Notes: generated by a model from the sequence alone, not told the origin. A DNA stretch of 64,000 nucleotides from Paraburkholderia sp. BL10I2N1 (GCF_004361815.1 NZ_SNWA01000001.1:4092001-4156000), one strand, 5' to 3'. Numbered from the stretch's first letter, positions 48,756-59,254 are shown. Program-made: numbers and translations.

Positions 48756-50105
48756 ATGCCTTCCAACGCGACAGTTGACAGTGCCAGACCGCCGCGTGAG
48801 AACACGGTCGATGAAAATCTGGTCGGAAGATACCTGCTCTATTTCTTTCTGCTCGTGTTCATCGTGTCGCCAATGGTCGATCTTGTGACAAGGTGGTTTG
48901 TTTCACCGTTTCCGTCATTGACACATTTGCTGCGAGTCGGGACGTCTGCGTGGGTCACCGGCCTGCCTGCGGCCGAAGACTCCTGGGGACTGATGCGTGC
49001 AGCGCTTGACTGGTTCTGGCAGCATCCGGGCGGTCGCATGTATCACCAGTTGTTCTTTGTCGAGGGGAACAAATTCCAGGATCCGCCGAGCAGTCTGTTG
49101 CCGTTGTACATCCTGTCGCTCTTTGGCATCCATCCAGGCAATGCTGCTCTCAACCGCTTCGACTTCCTCGTCATTCTGCTCAACGTGCTGGCGTCCGGCG
49201 CGTTCGCCTTCACGCTGGCGCTACGCTCGCCCGGCTGTGCCTCCAGGCGCTGGCCGATCGCAGCGGCAGCAGCATGCGGCACGCTGCTGTTTTTCCCTCT
49301 GCTCGGCGCACTGACCATCGGCCAGGTGCAAAGCTGGATCAGCGCGTTGTTTGCATTCGCAGCGCTCGCGTGGCTCCTGCGCCGCAAGGGACTGTCGGGC
49401 CTGCTGATCGGCCTCATCTGCCTGATCAAACCTCAATTCATGTTGTTCTTCGTCTGGGGTCTGCTGCGGCGCGAATGGCGCTTCGTTGCAGGCTGGAGCG
49501 CAGTGGCGCTGGCTGGGCTCGCCGCATCGTTGTCGGTCTTCGGCGTGCAAAACCATCTCGACTACCTCTCGGTGTTGCACGCTCTATCACGCACAGGCGA
49601 AGCCTATCGACCCAACCAGTCGATTAACGGCGTTCTGAACGCCCTCTACCGAACTGGCGATCCCAACGTCTGGGAGGCCCGTGGCTTCCCTTCGTTCAAT
49701 CCGTTCGTCTATGCCGGCACGGTTGCGTCATCTGCCGCGCTGATCGCCGCGGCTCTGCTGATTCCGCTTTTTAGCCGGCAGCGGCTCGGATTGCTGGATT
49801 TTGCCGGAGCCGCGTTGACGTTTACGCTCGCGTCGCCGGTTGCCTGGGAGCACGATTACAGCATCTTGCCGACAGCCTACATCGCCACGATGTTCGCACT
49901 GCTAATACGCAAGGCGACGCCGATGCGCACGCTCGGCTTCGCGACACTGGCGATCTCGTATCTGACGACTGCTCACTGGCTGAGCGGCTACTGGATGCTC
50001 GCGGGGATCCTCGCTCTGCTCACACTGATTCATGCGCTCAATTTTGGCGCGCGTGACAACGCCCTGGGTGCCTCTAACCAGAACCAGACGCAGGGCTGCC
50101 CGTAG
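48756..50105 (+). CDS. GT87/DUF2029-like membrane glycosyltransferase
   Basis: A 449-residue protein with about ten membrane spans. ATG 48756 is used since AAGGAG lies 6 bases upstream. The first loop after span 1 carries PAAEDSWGLMRAALDWFWQH and HQLFFVEGNKFQDPPSSLLP; the Asp residues there are typical of polyprenyl-sugar enzymes of the DUF2029/GT87 family. It should use a lipid-linked sugar on the periplasmic side. The acceptor is unknown. Confidence 0.75.
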   Translation: MPSNATVDSARPPRENTVDENLVGRYLLYFFLLVFIVSPMVDLVTRWFVSPFPSLTHLLRVGTSAWVTGLPAAEDSWGLMRAALDWFWQHPGGRMYHQLFFVEGNKFQDPPSSLLPLYILSLFGIHPGNAALNRFDFLVILLNVLASGAFAFTLALRSPGCASRRWPIAAAAACGTLLFFPLLGALTIGQVQSWISALFAFAALAWLLRRKGLSGLLIGLICLIKPQFMLFFVWGLLRREWRFVAGWSAVALAGLAASLSVFGVQNHLDYLSVLHALSRTGEAYRPNQSINGVLNALYRTGDPNVWEARGFPSFNPFVYAGTVASSAALIAAALLIPLFSRQRLGLLDFAGAALTFTLASPVAWEHDYSILPTAYIATMFALLIRKATPMRTLGFATLAISYLTTAHWLSGYWMLAGILALLTLIHALNFGARDNALGASNQNQTQGCP

Positions 50106-50336
50106 AGGCGCCGCAAAGCGCCGGAAGATCGACAGGTTCGCTCGTGCGGAGCGTTGAATTTCCCTACCCGCGACAGAGGCGGATGGTTCCGGGGACGAAC
50201 ACGCTCTCGCCGGCTGGCCGGGCGGATCGACCTGGCCGGGCCGGTGCCCGACCAGGTTCGTCGCGCCGGCACCGGGCGTCATCGTGCCGCCCCGCCCCGG
50301 TGATAAACTTCCATCACCATTCCTTGCCCACTTTCC

Positions 50337-50882
50337 ATGAAATTCTGTTCTGTTTGCGGCAACGCGGTCAGTCTGAGCATTCCTCCCGGCGACAACCGTG
50401 AGCGCTTCGTCTGCGCCAGTTGCGGCACCGTGCACTATCAGAATCCGCGCAACGTCGTCGGCACGGTCCCGGTCTGGGACGAGAAGGTGCTGCTGTGCCG
50501 CCGCGCGATCGAGCCGCGTTACGGCTACTGGACGCTGCCCGCGGGCTTCATGGAAATGGGCGAAACCACCGCCGAAGCCGCCGCGCGCGAAACGCTCGAG
50601 GAGGCCGGCGCACGCGTCGAGGTGCAGAACCTGTTTTCGCTCCTGAACGTGCCGCACGTGCATCAGGTGCATCTGTTCTACATGGCGCGGCTACTCGACC
50701 TCGACATCGCAGCCGGCGAAGAAAGCCTGGAAGTGCGGCTCTTCGAAGAGCATGAGATACCGTGGGACGACATCGCCTTCCCGACCGTCGGCCAGACGCT
50801 GCGGTTTTTCTTCGCTGACCGTATGTCCGGCAGCTACGGCCTGCATACCGGCGACATCTTCCGCTCGCTGCGCGAAGGTTGA
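50337..50882 (+). CDS. Nudix hydrolase with N-terminal zinc ribbon
   Basis: A 181-residue protein. A zinc ribbon (FCSVCGN and [15 protein letters not shown]) precedes the Nudix box [22 protein letters not shown], a full G-x5-E-x7-R-E-x2-E-E-x-G-x match. The zinc ribbon is like NudC-type enzymes that act on NAD(H), but the specific SQPWPFPxS tail of NudC is absent, so it belongs to the shorter ADP-ribose or nucleoside-diphosphate group. Followed closely by aat. Confidence 0.88.
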   Translation: MKFCSVCGNAVSLSIPPGDNRERFVCASCGTVHYQNPRNVVGTVPVWDEKVLLCRRAIEPRYGYWTLPAGFMEMGETTAEAAARETLEEAGARVEVQNLFSLLNVPHVHQVHLFYMARLLDLDIAAGEESLEVRLFEEHEIPWDDIAFPTVGQTLRFFFADRMSGSYGLHTGDIFRSLREG

Positions 50883-50895
50883 GCGGGCCGCGCGC

Positions 50896-51633
50896 ATGGT
50901 TCCCTGGCTCGGACCCGACGATCCGTTTCCGCCCGTCGAGCGCGCGCTCGGCGCGGCAAGCGGCGCACCCGGCCTCCTCGCGGCAAGCGCCGATCTGTTG
51001 CCGTCAAAACTCATCGACGCTTACCGGCGCGGCATCTTCCCCTGGTATTCGGACGGCCAGCCCGTGCTCTGGTGGAGCCCCGACCCGCGCATGATCCTGC
51101 GCCCGCGCGAGTTCAAGGTCTCGCTGTCGCTAAAGAAAACGCTCAAGCGCGTGCTGCGCGACGAGGCGTGGGAAATCCGCGTCGACGAGGACTTCGCCGG
51201 CGTCATGCGTGCCTGCGCGATGACACCGCGGCATGGCCAGCGCGGCACATGGATCACCGCCGATGTCATCGACGCCTATTCGTCGCTGCATCGCGTCGGC
51301 GATGCGCACAGCATCGAAACCTGGCACGAAGGCCGGCGCGTTGGCGGCCTCTACGGCGTGTCGTTCGGACGCATGTTCTTCGGTGAATCGATGTTCGCGG
51401 AGGTCACGGATGCTTCGAAGATCGCGCTCTCAGCGCTCATCGGCCACTTGCGACGTCACGAAATAGAAATGATAGACTGCCAGCAGAACACGTCGCATCT
51501 GGCGTCACTGGGCGGTCGCGAGATAGCGCGCAAGGCGTTCGTCGCGCATGTCGACGCCTCTGTCGATGCTGCACCGATCCCCTGGCGCTTCGACAAGACC
51601 GCGCTCGCCGACGTCATCGCGCAACCGGCGTGA
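50896..51633 (+). CDS. aat: Leucyl/phenylalanyl-tRNA protein transferase
   Basis: A 245-residue protein from ATG 50896. [20 protein letters not shown], then [27 protein letters not shown], then SMF and [20 protein letters not shown], are the Aat signatures. It adds Leu or Phe to proteins with N-terminal Arg or Lys to mark them for ClpAP. It stands 13 bases after the Nudix stop and is followed by bpt, the partner transferase. Confidence 0.95.
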   Translation: MVPWLGPDDPFPPVERALGAASGAPGLLAASADLLPSKLIDAYRRGIFPWYSDGQPVLWWSPDPRMILRPREFKVSLSLKKTLKRVLRDEAWEIRVDEDFAGVMRACAMTPRHGQRGTWITADVIDAYSSLHRVGDAHSIETWHEGRRVGGLYGVSFGRMFFGESMFAEVTDASKIALSALIGHLRRHEIEMIDCQQNTSHLASLGGREIARKAFVAHVDASVDAAPIPWRFDKTALADVIAQPA

Positions 51634-51737
51634 CGGCCCCGATAAGGGGCAAACGAAGGGCAAACGATCCGGCTAGTCCGCGGCACGGCTTCGGCAACCG
51701 GGTTTGCAATACCAGAAACGCTTCGAGAGCTGCCAAC

Positions 51738-52562
51738 GTGACTCACCCGAATGAGCTGCCGCTTTCACCGCTTTCGGCGCTGCAATTCTATGCAACAGCG
51801 CCCTACCCTTGCAGTTATCTGGAAGGGCGTATCGCACGCTCGCAGGTTGCCACGCCGAGCCATCTCATCAACTCCGACGTCTACACCGAACTCGTCAAGG
51901 CGGGCTTTCGCCGCTCCGGCGTGTTCACCTATCGGCCCTACTGCGACGGATGCAGGGCCTGTGTGCCGGTGCGCGTGCCGGTCGAGCGCTTCGAGCCAAA
52001 CCGCACGCAGCGCCGGGTGTGGAGAAAGCATAGCGAACTGATCGCCACGGTCGCGCCCTTGCACTACGACGAAGAGCACTATGCGCTTTACATGCGCTAC
52101 CAGTCGGCGCGGCATGCGGGCGGCGGCATGGATCGCGACAGCCGGGACCAGTACGAGCAGTTCCTGCTGCAAAGCCGGATCAATTCGCGCCTGGTCGAAT
52201 TCCGCGAGCCGCCGCACCCCGGCCACCCGGGGATGCCCGGCATCCTGCGGATGGTCAGTATGATCGACATCCTCGGGGACGGGCTCTCGTCGGTCTACAC
52301 GTTCTTCGAACCCGATCAGTCGCACACGAGCTTCGGCACCTACAACATCCTCTGGCAGATCGAGCAGGCCCGCAGCCTGAAGCTGCCGTATGTCTATCTC
52401 GGCTACTGGATCCGCGAGAGTCCGAAGATGGCGTACAAGGCGAACTTCCGCCCGCTCGAAGGGCTCCATGACGGTTCATGGACGGTTCTCGATACGACGG
52501 GTCCCGCGCTTGCGCCGGTCGACGCGATGGCGCACGGCGGCCGGCGCGGCAACACGCCCTGA
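51738..52562 (+). CDS. bpt: Aspartate/glutamate leucyltransferase
   Basis: A 274-residue protein from GTG 51738. Signature blocks are [40 protein letters not shown] and [20 protein letters not shown]. It adds Leu to proteins with N-terminal Asp or Glu (bacterial ATE1-like). Aat and Bpt sit together in this group, supplying the two arms of the leucine N-degron. The longer ORF start at 51630 has low coding quality. Confidence 0.95.
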   Translation: MTHPNELPLSPLSALQFYATAPYPCSYLEGRIARSQVATPSHLINSDVYTELVKAGFRRSGVFTYRPYCDGCRACVPVRVPVERFEPNRTQRRVWRKHSELIATVAPLHYDEEHYALYMRYQSARHAGGGMDRDSRDQYEQFLLQSRINSRLVEFREPPHPGHPGMPGILRMVSMIDILGDGLSSVYTFFEPDQSHTSFGTYNILWQIEQARSLKLPYVYLGYWIRESPKMAYKANFRPLEGLHDGSWTVLDTTGPALAPVDAMAHGGRRGNTP

Positions 52563-52716
52563 GATACGGCACGACCACAGCGCGAACCTCGGCACGACCG
52601 CAGCACAAACGAGCCGCCTGCGATTCCCCTTGCGCGCCACCCACAATCCCGGACTTTGATCTCATTAAACCGCTAAAATAGCGGGTTCTCATTTTCTGGC
52701 CGTCCGGCTTCGTTCT

Positions 52717-53742
52717 GTGTTCAGTTCCCTTTACCCGCTCGTACGCGCCCAACTCTTTCGCATGGACGCGGAAGACGCCCACCATTTGACGCTGCGCCTG
52801 CTCGGCGCCGCCGGCCGCACCGGTCTTGCCGGCGCACTCGCGCCGCGCGTGCCCGACTCGCCGCGCACCGTGATGGGCCTCACCTTCCGCAACCCGGTCG
52901 GCCTCGCCGCCGGTCTCGACAAGGATGGCGCGTGCATCGACGGGCTCGCCGCGCTCGGCTTCGGTTTCATCGAAGTGGGCACGGTCACGCCGCGTGCACA
53001 GCCGGGCAATCCGCGGCCGCGCATGTTCCGGCTGCCCGAAGCGAATGCGGTCATCAACCGGATGGGTTTCAACAACGCGGGCGTCGACCAGTTCGTGAAG
53101 AACGTGCAGGCAGCGCGCTATCGCGGCATTCTCGGCCTGAACATCGGCAAGAATGCGGATACGCCGATGGACCGCGCCGCCGACGACTACCTGTACTGTC
53201 TCGAGCGCGTGTACCCGTTTGCGAGCTATGTGACAGTCAACATTTCATCACCGAATACGAAGAATCTGCGCCAACTGCAGGGCGCAGACGAACTCGACGC
53301 GCTGCTGGCCGCGCTGAAGGACAAGCAGCAGCGTCTCGCCGACCTGCACGGCAAGCTCGTGCCGCTCGCGCTGAAAATCGCGCCGGATCTCGACGACGAG
53401 CAGATCAAGTCGATCGCCGACACCCTGCTGCGCCACCGCTTCGAAGGCGTGATCGCCACCAACACGACGCTCTCCCGTGCCGCCGTAGCCGGCTTGCCAC
53501 ACGCCGACGAGGCCGGCGGCCTGTCGGGTCGGCCGGTGTTCGACGCATCGAACGAAGTGATCCGCAAGCTGCGCGCCGAAGTTGGCGAAACGGTGCCGAT
53601 CATCGGCGTGGGCGGCATTTTCTCCGGCGACGACGCGCGCGCCAAACTGGCTGCCGGCGCCTCGCTGGTGCAGCTCTACACGGGCTTTATCTATCGCGGC
53701 CCGGCGCTCGTCGCCGAATGCGCGCAGGCTCTGGCCGCCTGA
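52717..53742 (+). CDS. pyrD: Dihydroorotate dehydrogenase (quinone), class 2
   Basis: A 341-residue protein from GTG 52717. [20 protein letters not shown], then [20 protein letters not shown], then FNNAGVDQF and the catalytic Ser in [14 protein letters not shown] mark class 2 PyrD, and it has the N-terminal membrane-binding helix region ([20 protein letters not shown]). FMN binding ends with [13 protein letters not shown]. It oxidises dihydroorotate with quinone in pyrimidine synthesis. It is alone in its unit. Confidence 0.96.
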   Translation: MFSSLYPLVRAQLFRMDAEDAHHLTLRLLGAAGRTGLAGALAPRVPDSPRTVMGLTFRNPVGLAAGLDKDGACIDGLAALGFGFIEVGTVTPRAQPGNPRPRMFRLPEANAVINRMGFNNAGVDQFVKNVQAARYRGILGLNIGKNADTPMDRAADDYLYCLERVYPFASYVTVNISSPNTKNLRQLQGADELDALLAALKDKQQRLADLHGKLVPLALKIAPDLDDEQIKSIADTLLRHRFEGVIATNTTLSRAAVAGLPHADEAGGLSGRPVFDASNEVIRKLRAEVGETVPIIGVGGIFSGDDARAKLAAGASLVQLYTGFIYRGPALVAECAQALAA

Positions 53743-53760
53743 TTCACCCTGGTCTGGAAG

Positions 53761-53793
53761 CAGGCAATCGATAGCAAAAATATCGATTGCCTG
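53761..53793. terminator. 13-base perfect hairpin between pyrD and lepB
   Basis: CAGGCAATCGATA (53761-53773), a 7-base A-rich loop and TATCGATTGCCTG (53781-53793). It is perfect and lies between convergent genes, so it may be a two-way terminator, although no T run follows on either strand. It may alternatively be a leftover of a small mobile repeat. Confidence 0.5.
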
Positions 53794-53960
53794 GCAACGG
53801 TCATCCTCGCTGAAATCACTACCCGCCCTGGGCAAATAAGGAACAAAGCTCGCCCTGAAGCCGGAGTTCGTCACGACCGAATGGAGCGCGTGATCACCCT
53901 CACCGAGTTGCTGCGCAGCGCGCAGGAGATCATCGCGTCGACCTGTCAATCATTGCCTGC

Positions 53961-54653
53961 TTATCTCGCAGCCGTCAGCGACGCGCCATCCAGCGCCACG
54001 CCGAAGCGGTCGAAGCGCGGCTTGTAGTAGTGATCCGGGTCGAGCGAAAACGCGACGTGACGCGTGCGCCCCATCAACTCACTGCGCGGAAAGAAACCGA
54101 AGTAACGCGAATCGGCGCTGTCATCGCGGTTGTCGCCCAGCATCAGATACTCGCCCGCCGGCACCATCACGGGCCCGAACGAGCGACGCGGACTCGGCGA
54201 CACCTCAGACAGCCGCACCACGTGCGACACGCCGTCGAAACGCTCCCTCAGATACTCGCCAGGCGAAAAGGTATCGCCCGGCAGGGGCGTCATCGCCAGC
54301 GGCTGGTAGTTCGCGCGCACGCCGTTCACATACAGCACGTTGTCGCGCATCGCGACACGGTCGCCAGGCAAGCCGATCAGGCGCTTCACGATCAGCTCAT
54401 GCGCCGCCGACGAATCGACCGTCACGATATCGCCGCGCTGCGGGTCATGCAGATGCGCGATCGCGATGTGCGTGAGCGGAATGCGCAGGTCGTACGCCAT
54501 CTTGTTGACGAGGATGCGGTCGCCCTCTCGGATCGTCGGCAGCATCGAGCCGCTCGGCACGACGTTCCAGTCGGCCACCGCGCTGCGAAACAGCACCATT
54601 AGAACGAGAAACGCGAAAAGGCTTTTGTTGTCGCGCCAGAATTTGCTCAGCAT
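53961..54653 (-). CDS. lepB: Signal peptidase I
   Basis: A 230-residue protein from ATG 54653. One N-terminal span (SLFAFLVLMVLFRSAVADW) precedes the catalytic Ser in VPSGSMLPTI and Lys in ELIVKRLIGLPGD; the box LMLGDNRDDSADSRYFGFFP is complete. It cuts signal peptides at the periplasmic face. It is shorter than the usual main LepB of this group (one span, not two) so it may be a second copy. Confidence 0.9.
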   Translation of the reverse strand: MLSKFWRDNKSLFAFLVLMVLFRSAVADWNVVPSGSMLPTIREGDRILVNKMAYDLRIPLTHIAIAHLHDPQRGDIVTVDSSAAHELIVKRLIGLPGDRVAMRDNVLYVNGVRANYQPLAMTPLPGDTFSPGEYLRERFDGVSHVVRLSEVSPSPRRSFGPVMVPAGEYLMLGDNRDDSADSRYFGFFPRSELMGRTRHVAFSLDPDHYYKPRFDRFGVALDGASLTAAR

Positions 54654-54731
54654 GCGTGTCACAACCCGCTCCCATCGGAAGGAAATCGAAAGCTTGAGCG
54701 CACCAACCGCCACGCGCCCGCGCAGATCGTA

Positions 54732-55709
54732 TCACTCGCCCGCAAACCGCACGCCAAGCGTCGCGCGCGCGGCGTCGGCCATGGCGATCATCTGCCGCGA
54801 CTTCGCATGTGTCATCACCGGGCTCTCGAGGTGTCCTGCGCGGATCAGTTCGCAGAAGTGTGCCGTCTCGTAGTTGAGTCCGCCGCCTTCGAACGGCGCA
54901 TCGAGTTCCACGACACGGCCGTCCCTATAGCGGATGGTCGCGCGCACCGGATTCCACCAGTTTTCGTGGATCGTCACGTGTCCGCCGGTTGCCGCGATCA
55001 GCGCATCGCCCTTGCCGGCCAGATCGAGACCGCAGAACAGTTGCGCGATGCCGTGTTCGTGCCGGCTGTTCAGACTTGCGAAGACGTCGACACCGGTCGG
55101 CCCGAGGCGCCCGATCGTCTGCACGTCGAGCGGCGCGCCGAGCCAGTCGACCGCGAGAAACATCTCGTAGATGCCGATGTCGAGCAGCGCACCGCCCGCG
55201 TGTTCGAACGACACCGACGGGTGATCGTCGGGCACGCCGGGCACTGAGCAGCCCGCCCGCACGAGCCCGACCGCGCCGATCGGGTCGGCGGCGAGATGCG
55301 CGCGCAACTGGCGATACAGCGGATAAAACGGCGGCTTCATCGCCTCCATGAAGAGCCGTTGCGCGGCACGCGCCGCGCCGATGACGCGATCGAGTTGCGC
55401 CGCGTTCACCGTCGCAGGCTTTTCGCACAGCACGTGGCGGCCAGCCTCGAGCGCGGCGATGGCATAGTCGGCGTGGCTGTCCTGGTGCGTGGCGATGTAG
55501 ACGGCGTCGATGTCGCTCGCGAGCAGCGCATCGAGACTCGCATGCACGGTGCCGCCGAATTCGGCGGCAAAGGCCGCGGCCGGTTCGCGGCGCCGCGACC
55601 AGAGAGAAGTGATCCGTGCGCCGGGAACGTGTGCAAGCCCCACAGCAAAACGGCGCGCAATCCGCCCCGTACCAACGATGCCCCAGCGGACCACGGTGTT
55701 GTCTTTCAT
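54732..55709 (-). CDS. Gfo/Idh/MocA family oxidoreductase
   Basis: A 325-residue protein from ATG 55709. VRWGIVGTGRIARRFAVGLA is the dinucleotide loop, AVYIATHQDSHADYAIAALE and GRHVLCEKPATVN (E-K-P) complete the family pattern. It should reduce or oxidise a sugar or polyol with NAD(P). It is next to a GntR-type regulator that may govern it. Confidence 0.88.
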   Translation of the reverse strand: MKDNTVVRWGIVGTGRIARRFAVGLAHVPGARITSLWSRRREPAAAFAAEFGGTVHASLDALLASDIDAVYIATHQDSHADYAIAALEAGRHVLCEKPATVNAAQLDRVIGAARAAQRLFMEAMKPPFYPLYRQLRAHLAADPIGAVGLVRAGCSVPGVPDDHPSVSFEHAGGALLDIGIYEMFLAVDWLGAPLDVQTIGRLGPTGVDVFASLNSRHEHGIAQLFCGLDLAGKGDALIAATGGHVTIHENWWNPVRATIRYRDGRVVELDAPFEGGGLNYETAHFCELIRAGHLESPVMTHAKSRQMIAMADAARATLGVRFAGE

Positions 55710-55808
55710 CGATGTATCAATTCCAGCGAGGTTGATGGCAACCGCTATTGTCGCCCATCCTGGCGCCATGCCCGCGACAATGGCGCCCGCCTTGCTGGAA
55801 ACACATCG

Positions 55809-56528
55809 TCATCCAGGCATCTGCCGGTCGACGGCATACGTCCTGCATATCTCGTCGGCGGTGAAGTCGATCAGCGCGCGCGAAGCGCTTTCCGCTTCTT
55901 TCGGATCATGCCGTTCGATCGCATCGACGATGCGGCTGTGCGTGTCCACGATCGCTTCCCAAAGGCCAGATTTCTCGGTGACGATCGGATTCACCGTCGA
56001 CAACGCCCCGCGAATGATGGCCGCCATCTGCTGGAAAAACTGGTTGCCGCTCGCCACGACGATCCGCGTATGCAGCAATTCATCGGCAGCCTGATAGCCA
56101 GGCTCACCTGGCCGGACCTCCCGGAAAGCGTTGAATGCCTCGCGAATGCCGACGACATCCGCCGGACTCCCGCGCGAAGCAGCCTGAGCCGAGGCGCGCG
56201 GCTCGATCAGCATGCGGAACTCAATCACGTCGCGCAGAAACGCCGGATCGGGCTTCGCGCGAAAACGCCAGTTCACGACCTCTTCGTCGATCATGCGCCA
56301 GTCCCGCATGGGCCGGATGCGGGTGCCGATCTTCGGCCGCACATCGAGCATGTGACGCGCGAGCAGCATCGACAGTGCCTCGCGCATCACTGTCCGGCTC
56401 ACATCGAATTCCTTCGACAATACATCCTGCGGCGGTAGCACAGCACCGTACTTTTCCTCCACGATGCCCGTGACGAGTCCATCCATCACCTTGCTGACCA
56501 ACGAGCGGTCCTTGTTCGCCTGTTCCAT
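55809..56528 (-). CDS. GntR family (FadR-type) regulator
   Basis: A 239-residue protein. The HTH is GAVLPPQDVLSKEFDVSRTV plus MREALSMLLARHMLDV, followed by the all-helical FCD effector domain with metal-type residues (D, H and H in LLHTRIVVASGN, DTHSRIVDAI). It starts ATG at 56528. It likely governs the neighbouring oxidoreductase or a sugar-acid pathway; its ligand is unknown. Confidence 0.87.
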   Translation of the reverse strand: MEQANKDRSLVSKVMDGLVTGIVEEKYGAVLPPQDVLSKEFDVSRTVMREALSMLLARHMLDVRPKIGTRIRPMRDWRMIDEEVVNWRFRAKPDPAFLRDVIEFRMLIEPRASAQAASRGSPADVVGIREAFNAFREVRPGEPGYQAADELLHTRIVVASGNQFFQQMAAIIRGALSTVNPIVTEKSGLWEAIVDTHSRIVDAIERHDPKEAESASRALIDFTADEICRTYAVDRQMPG

Positions 56529-56885
56529 GACACTCTCCCCGATGCGGCCCCTGTTGCCTGAGTAGCCAGTTGACCCTTGCCCTCGTATGCGGAATAGATG
56601 TTTTTTCAGTACGTTGCTTGGTTCGGAAACGATGCGCCAGTGGGAAACGTCCTGACAGGGTTATCCCTCTGACAAATTGTTTCGTCTGTGTAACGCGGCG
56701 CGCAGCATGGCACGCCCAGTCTGCCTCGGAGGGGATAAGCCATGGAAAAATTGCATCGCGCGGCGCGCGGCGACACCTCGCACCGGCGTTTCTGCGGTAT
56801 GTGCGATATATGTGCGCGTGACAGATGAGGAGGGCCCGTCCGGCTCCGCGAGGCAGGCTCACGGCCGAAATCGCCCGGCAATGGC
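56529..56885. other. Gap between GntR and flavin reductase genes
   Basis: About 360 bases. No ORF with a convincing start is seen. It should hold the promoter of the GntR gene, which starts at 56528 on the minus strand, but no clear box was found. Confidence 0.5.
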
Positions 56886-57440
56886 TCAATGATCCCGGGA
56901 GACCGATGCGTAACGGCCGCCGAAGAACACAAGCGGGGCGTGTTCGTCGAGCGAAAACACCAATACCTCGCCGACGAACAGCGTGTGGTCGCCGCATGCG
57001 TGACGGTCCACGACGCGCGCGGCAAAACGCGCCACCGCGCGGTCCAGCAGCACGACGCCATCCAGCCCGTCGACCTCGGTGAAACGCGGCGCGAGCCATG
57101 TCTGCGGTTCGCCCGCGAAGTGCCGGCTGTGCGGTTCCTGTTCGTCCGACAGCACGCTGACGCCGAACAGTTGGGTTTGCATGAGCCGCTCGTGCATCCG
57201 TGCACGATGCCCGACCGACACGACGATGAGAGGCGGCTTGAGCGAGCCGGACATGAAGGCGTTGGCTGTCATCGCATGAAGGTGATCACCCGAGCCGGCC
57301 GAAATCACCACTACGCCGGTCGCAAAGCGCCCCAGCGCGCGACGGAAATGGCGTTCGTCGAAAACCGGCTCCGCTGCGGCATCGCTTGCCGCGCGATCAG
57401 GGAAGACAGCTTCGCCGACCGGGAATGTTCGCGCGTTCAT
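56886..57440 (-). CDS. Flavin reductase-like protein
   Basis: A 184-residue protein from ATG 57440. FDERHFRRALGRFATGVVVI, then TANAFMSGSLKPPLIVVSVG and LFGVSVLSDEQEPHSRHFAG, and a DHTLFVGEVLVF end, match the NAD(P)H:FMN split-barrel oxidoreductases (HpaC-like). Its start overlaps the ManC stop by ATGA, so it is co-translated with a sugar nucleotide gene, an odd pairing. It could give FMNH2 to SsuD. Confidence 0.87.
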   Translation of the reverse strand: MNARTFPVGEAVFPDRAASDAAAEPVFDERHFRRALGRFATGVVVISAGSGDHLHAMTANAFMSGSLKPPLIVVSVGHRARMHERLMQTQLFGVSVLSDEQEPHSRHFAGEPQTWLAPRFTEVDGLDGVVLLDRAVARFAARVVDRHACGDHTLFVGEVLVFSLDEHAPLVFFGGRYASVSRDH

Positions 57441-59017
57441 TGCTGATCCCTGCCACGGGTCCGCGTCCCGGGCTCGCGCTGCGCGACCCGTCCGTACTGG
57501 TCGTCGAAGCGCACGATGTCGTCTTCGCCGAGATAACTGCCCGATTGCACCTCGATGATCTCGAGCGGCGTCTTGCCCGGGTTCTCGAGCCGATGAGTGA
57601 CGCCGAGCGGAATATACGTGGACTGGTTCTCCGACAGCAGGAAAGTCTCTTCCCCGCGCGTGACGCGTGCGGTGCCGCGCACGACCACCCAGTGCTCCGC
57701 GCGATGGTGATGCATCTGCAGCGACAGACGTCCACCAGGCTTCACCACGATGCGCTTCACCTGGAAGCGTTCGCCGCGGTCGATCGAGTCGTAGCAGCCC
57801 CACGGCCGCTGCACCTTGCGGTGCTCCTTCGCCTCCGGACCCTGCTCTGCCTTCAGCCGGCCGACGATCGCCTTCACGTCCTGCACGCGATCTTTCGACG
57901 CAACGAGCACAGCGTCCGCCGTCTCGACCACGACGACGCCGCTCACGCCGACACACGCGACGAGCCGGCCGTCGGAATGCGCGAAGCTGTCGGTCGCGCC
58001 CTCGAACAGCACGCGCCCGCGCGCGACGTTGCCCGCGTCATCCTTCTTCGACACGTCCCAGACAGCGTCCCATGCGCCCACGTCGGACCAGCCCGCGACA
58101 AACGGCACGACCACGCCGGCGAGCTTCGCGTCGGCACCGATCTGTTCCATCACGGCGTAGTCGATCGAATCCGACGGGCAGCTTGCGAACGTCGCGCGAT
58201 CGAGACGCAGGGCGCCGTCGCTTTCGATCGACGCCCGCGCGAACGCATCGGTACAGGATTCGGCGATCGCTGGACGGCAACGCGCAATCGCATCGAGCCA
58301 GACCGATGCGCGCACGACGAAGATGCCACTGTTCCACCAGAACTCGCCCGACGACACATAGTGCGCCGCGAGTTCCGCATCGGGCTTCTCGACGAAGCGG
58401 TCAATGGCACGGGTGCCGTCGGTACCTTGGGCCGCGCCCGTACGGATGTAGCCGTAACCGGTTTCCGCCCGCTGCGGCGGCACGCCGAGCGCGACGATTG
58501 CACCCGCGGCCGCGTGCGCCACGGCATGCTCGAGCGCAAGCGCAAATGCGGTGCAGTCGGCAATCAGATGATCGGCTGGCATCACCACCAGCACCGGATC
58601 ATTGCCCGGCGGCGCATCGGCCTGCGCGGCCAGGGCCGCGATCGTGAGCGCAGGCGCCGTGTTGCGCGGTACCGGTTCGAGCACGATGTGAAAAGCTTTG
58701 CCGCATCGTTCGAGGCGGTCGACGGTCAACAGGCGCAGATCTTCTCCGCACACGACGAGTGGCGCGGCCTTCACCATGCGCAGCGCCGACGACGCGTGAG
58801 CGTCGGGCATGAAAGCGTGATCGAGTCTCTTCAGCGTGGCCTCGAGCAGCGACTCGTCGTCGATGAGACCGATCAGCTGTTTCGGACACTGCTCGCGCGA
58901 TAGCGGCCATAGACGTGTGCCGGAGCCTCCCGCCAGTATCACCGGTTGCACGGTGCACGACGCCTGAGCCTCGTTTTCACGGGCCTCGAGCGTGACAGGC
59001 AACACGAAATCGTTCAT
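57437..59017 (-). CDS. manC: Mannose-1-phosphate guanylyltransferase / mannose-6-phosphate isomerase
   Basis: A 526-residue two-domain enzyme from ATG 59017. The guanylyltransferase has PVILAGGSGTRLWPLSREQC, PKQ and FVEKPD; the C-terminal isomerase cupin has PGGRLSLQMHHHRAEHWVVV, RGTA and LSENQSTYIPLGVTHRLENP. It makes GDP-mannose for surface polysaccharide. It belongs to the export cluster with genes at 59255, 60076 and 62253. Confidence 0.94.
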   Translation of the reverse strand: MNDFVLPVTLEARENEAQASCTVQPVILAGGSGTRLWPLSREQCPKQLIGLIDDESLLEATLKRLDHAFMPDAHASSALRMVKAAPLVVCGEDLRLLTVDRLERCGKAFHIVLEPVPRNTAPALTIAALAAQADAPPGNDPVLVVMPADHLIADCTAFALALEHAVAHAAAGAIVALGVPPQRAETGYGYIRTGAAQGTDGTRAIDRFVEKPDAELAAHYVSSGEFWWNSGIFVVRASVWLDAIARCRPAIAESCTDAFARASIESDGALRLDRATFASCPSDSIDYAVMEQIGADAKLAGVVVPFVAGWSDVGAWDAVWDVSKKDDAGNVARGRVLFEGATDSFAHSDGRLVACVGVSGVVVVETADAVLVASKDRVQDVKAIVGRLKAEQGPEAKEHRKVQRPWGCYDSIDRGERFQVKRIVVKPGGRLSLQMHHHRAEHWVVVRGTARVTRGEETFLLSENQSTYIPLGVTHRLENPGKTPLEIIEVQSGSYLGEDDIVRFDDQYGRVAQREPGTRTRGRDQQ

Positions 59018-59254
59018 TCGTCGCTCTCCCGAAGCGGTGCGATCAGTTTTCCAGAAGCGAAAATCAGTGTACATGCGTCGATGGAGAGGGTAGCCGCCTC
59101 ATGACCCCATCACAGACTCATTGAATCAGAGAGCGCACGCGGGGCTCTGTTCGAGCGCCCACATTGCCTCAGGACATTATTCGTAGGGGTAGAAGCGTCG
59201 AACGACGCACACCGAAGGAACGCCGGACGCCCGCCGGCGCAACGATGCATCGAC

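Noticed and set aside
53881..54027. Short plus-strand ORF reading MERVITLTELLRSAQEII at the pyrD-lepB junction
   Set aside because: It runs antisense into the lepB end and lacks an SD, so it was not listed as a gene.
55296..56438. Plus-strand ORF of 380 codons over the Gfo/Idh and GntR genes
   Set aside because: It crosses two well supported minus-strand genes and shows no domain.
57386..58903. Plus-strand ORF of 505 codons opposite manC
   Set aside because: manC has every expected motif; this frame is a shadow rich in Arg and His.
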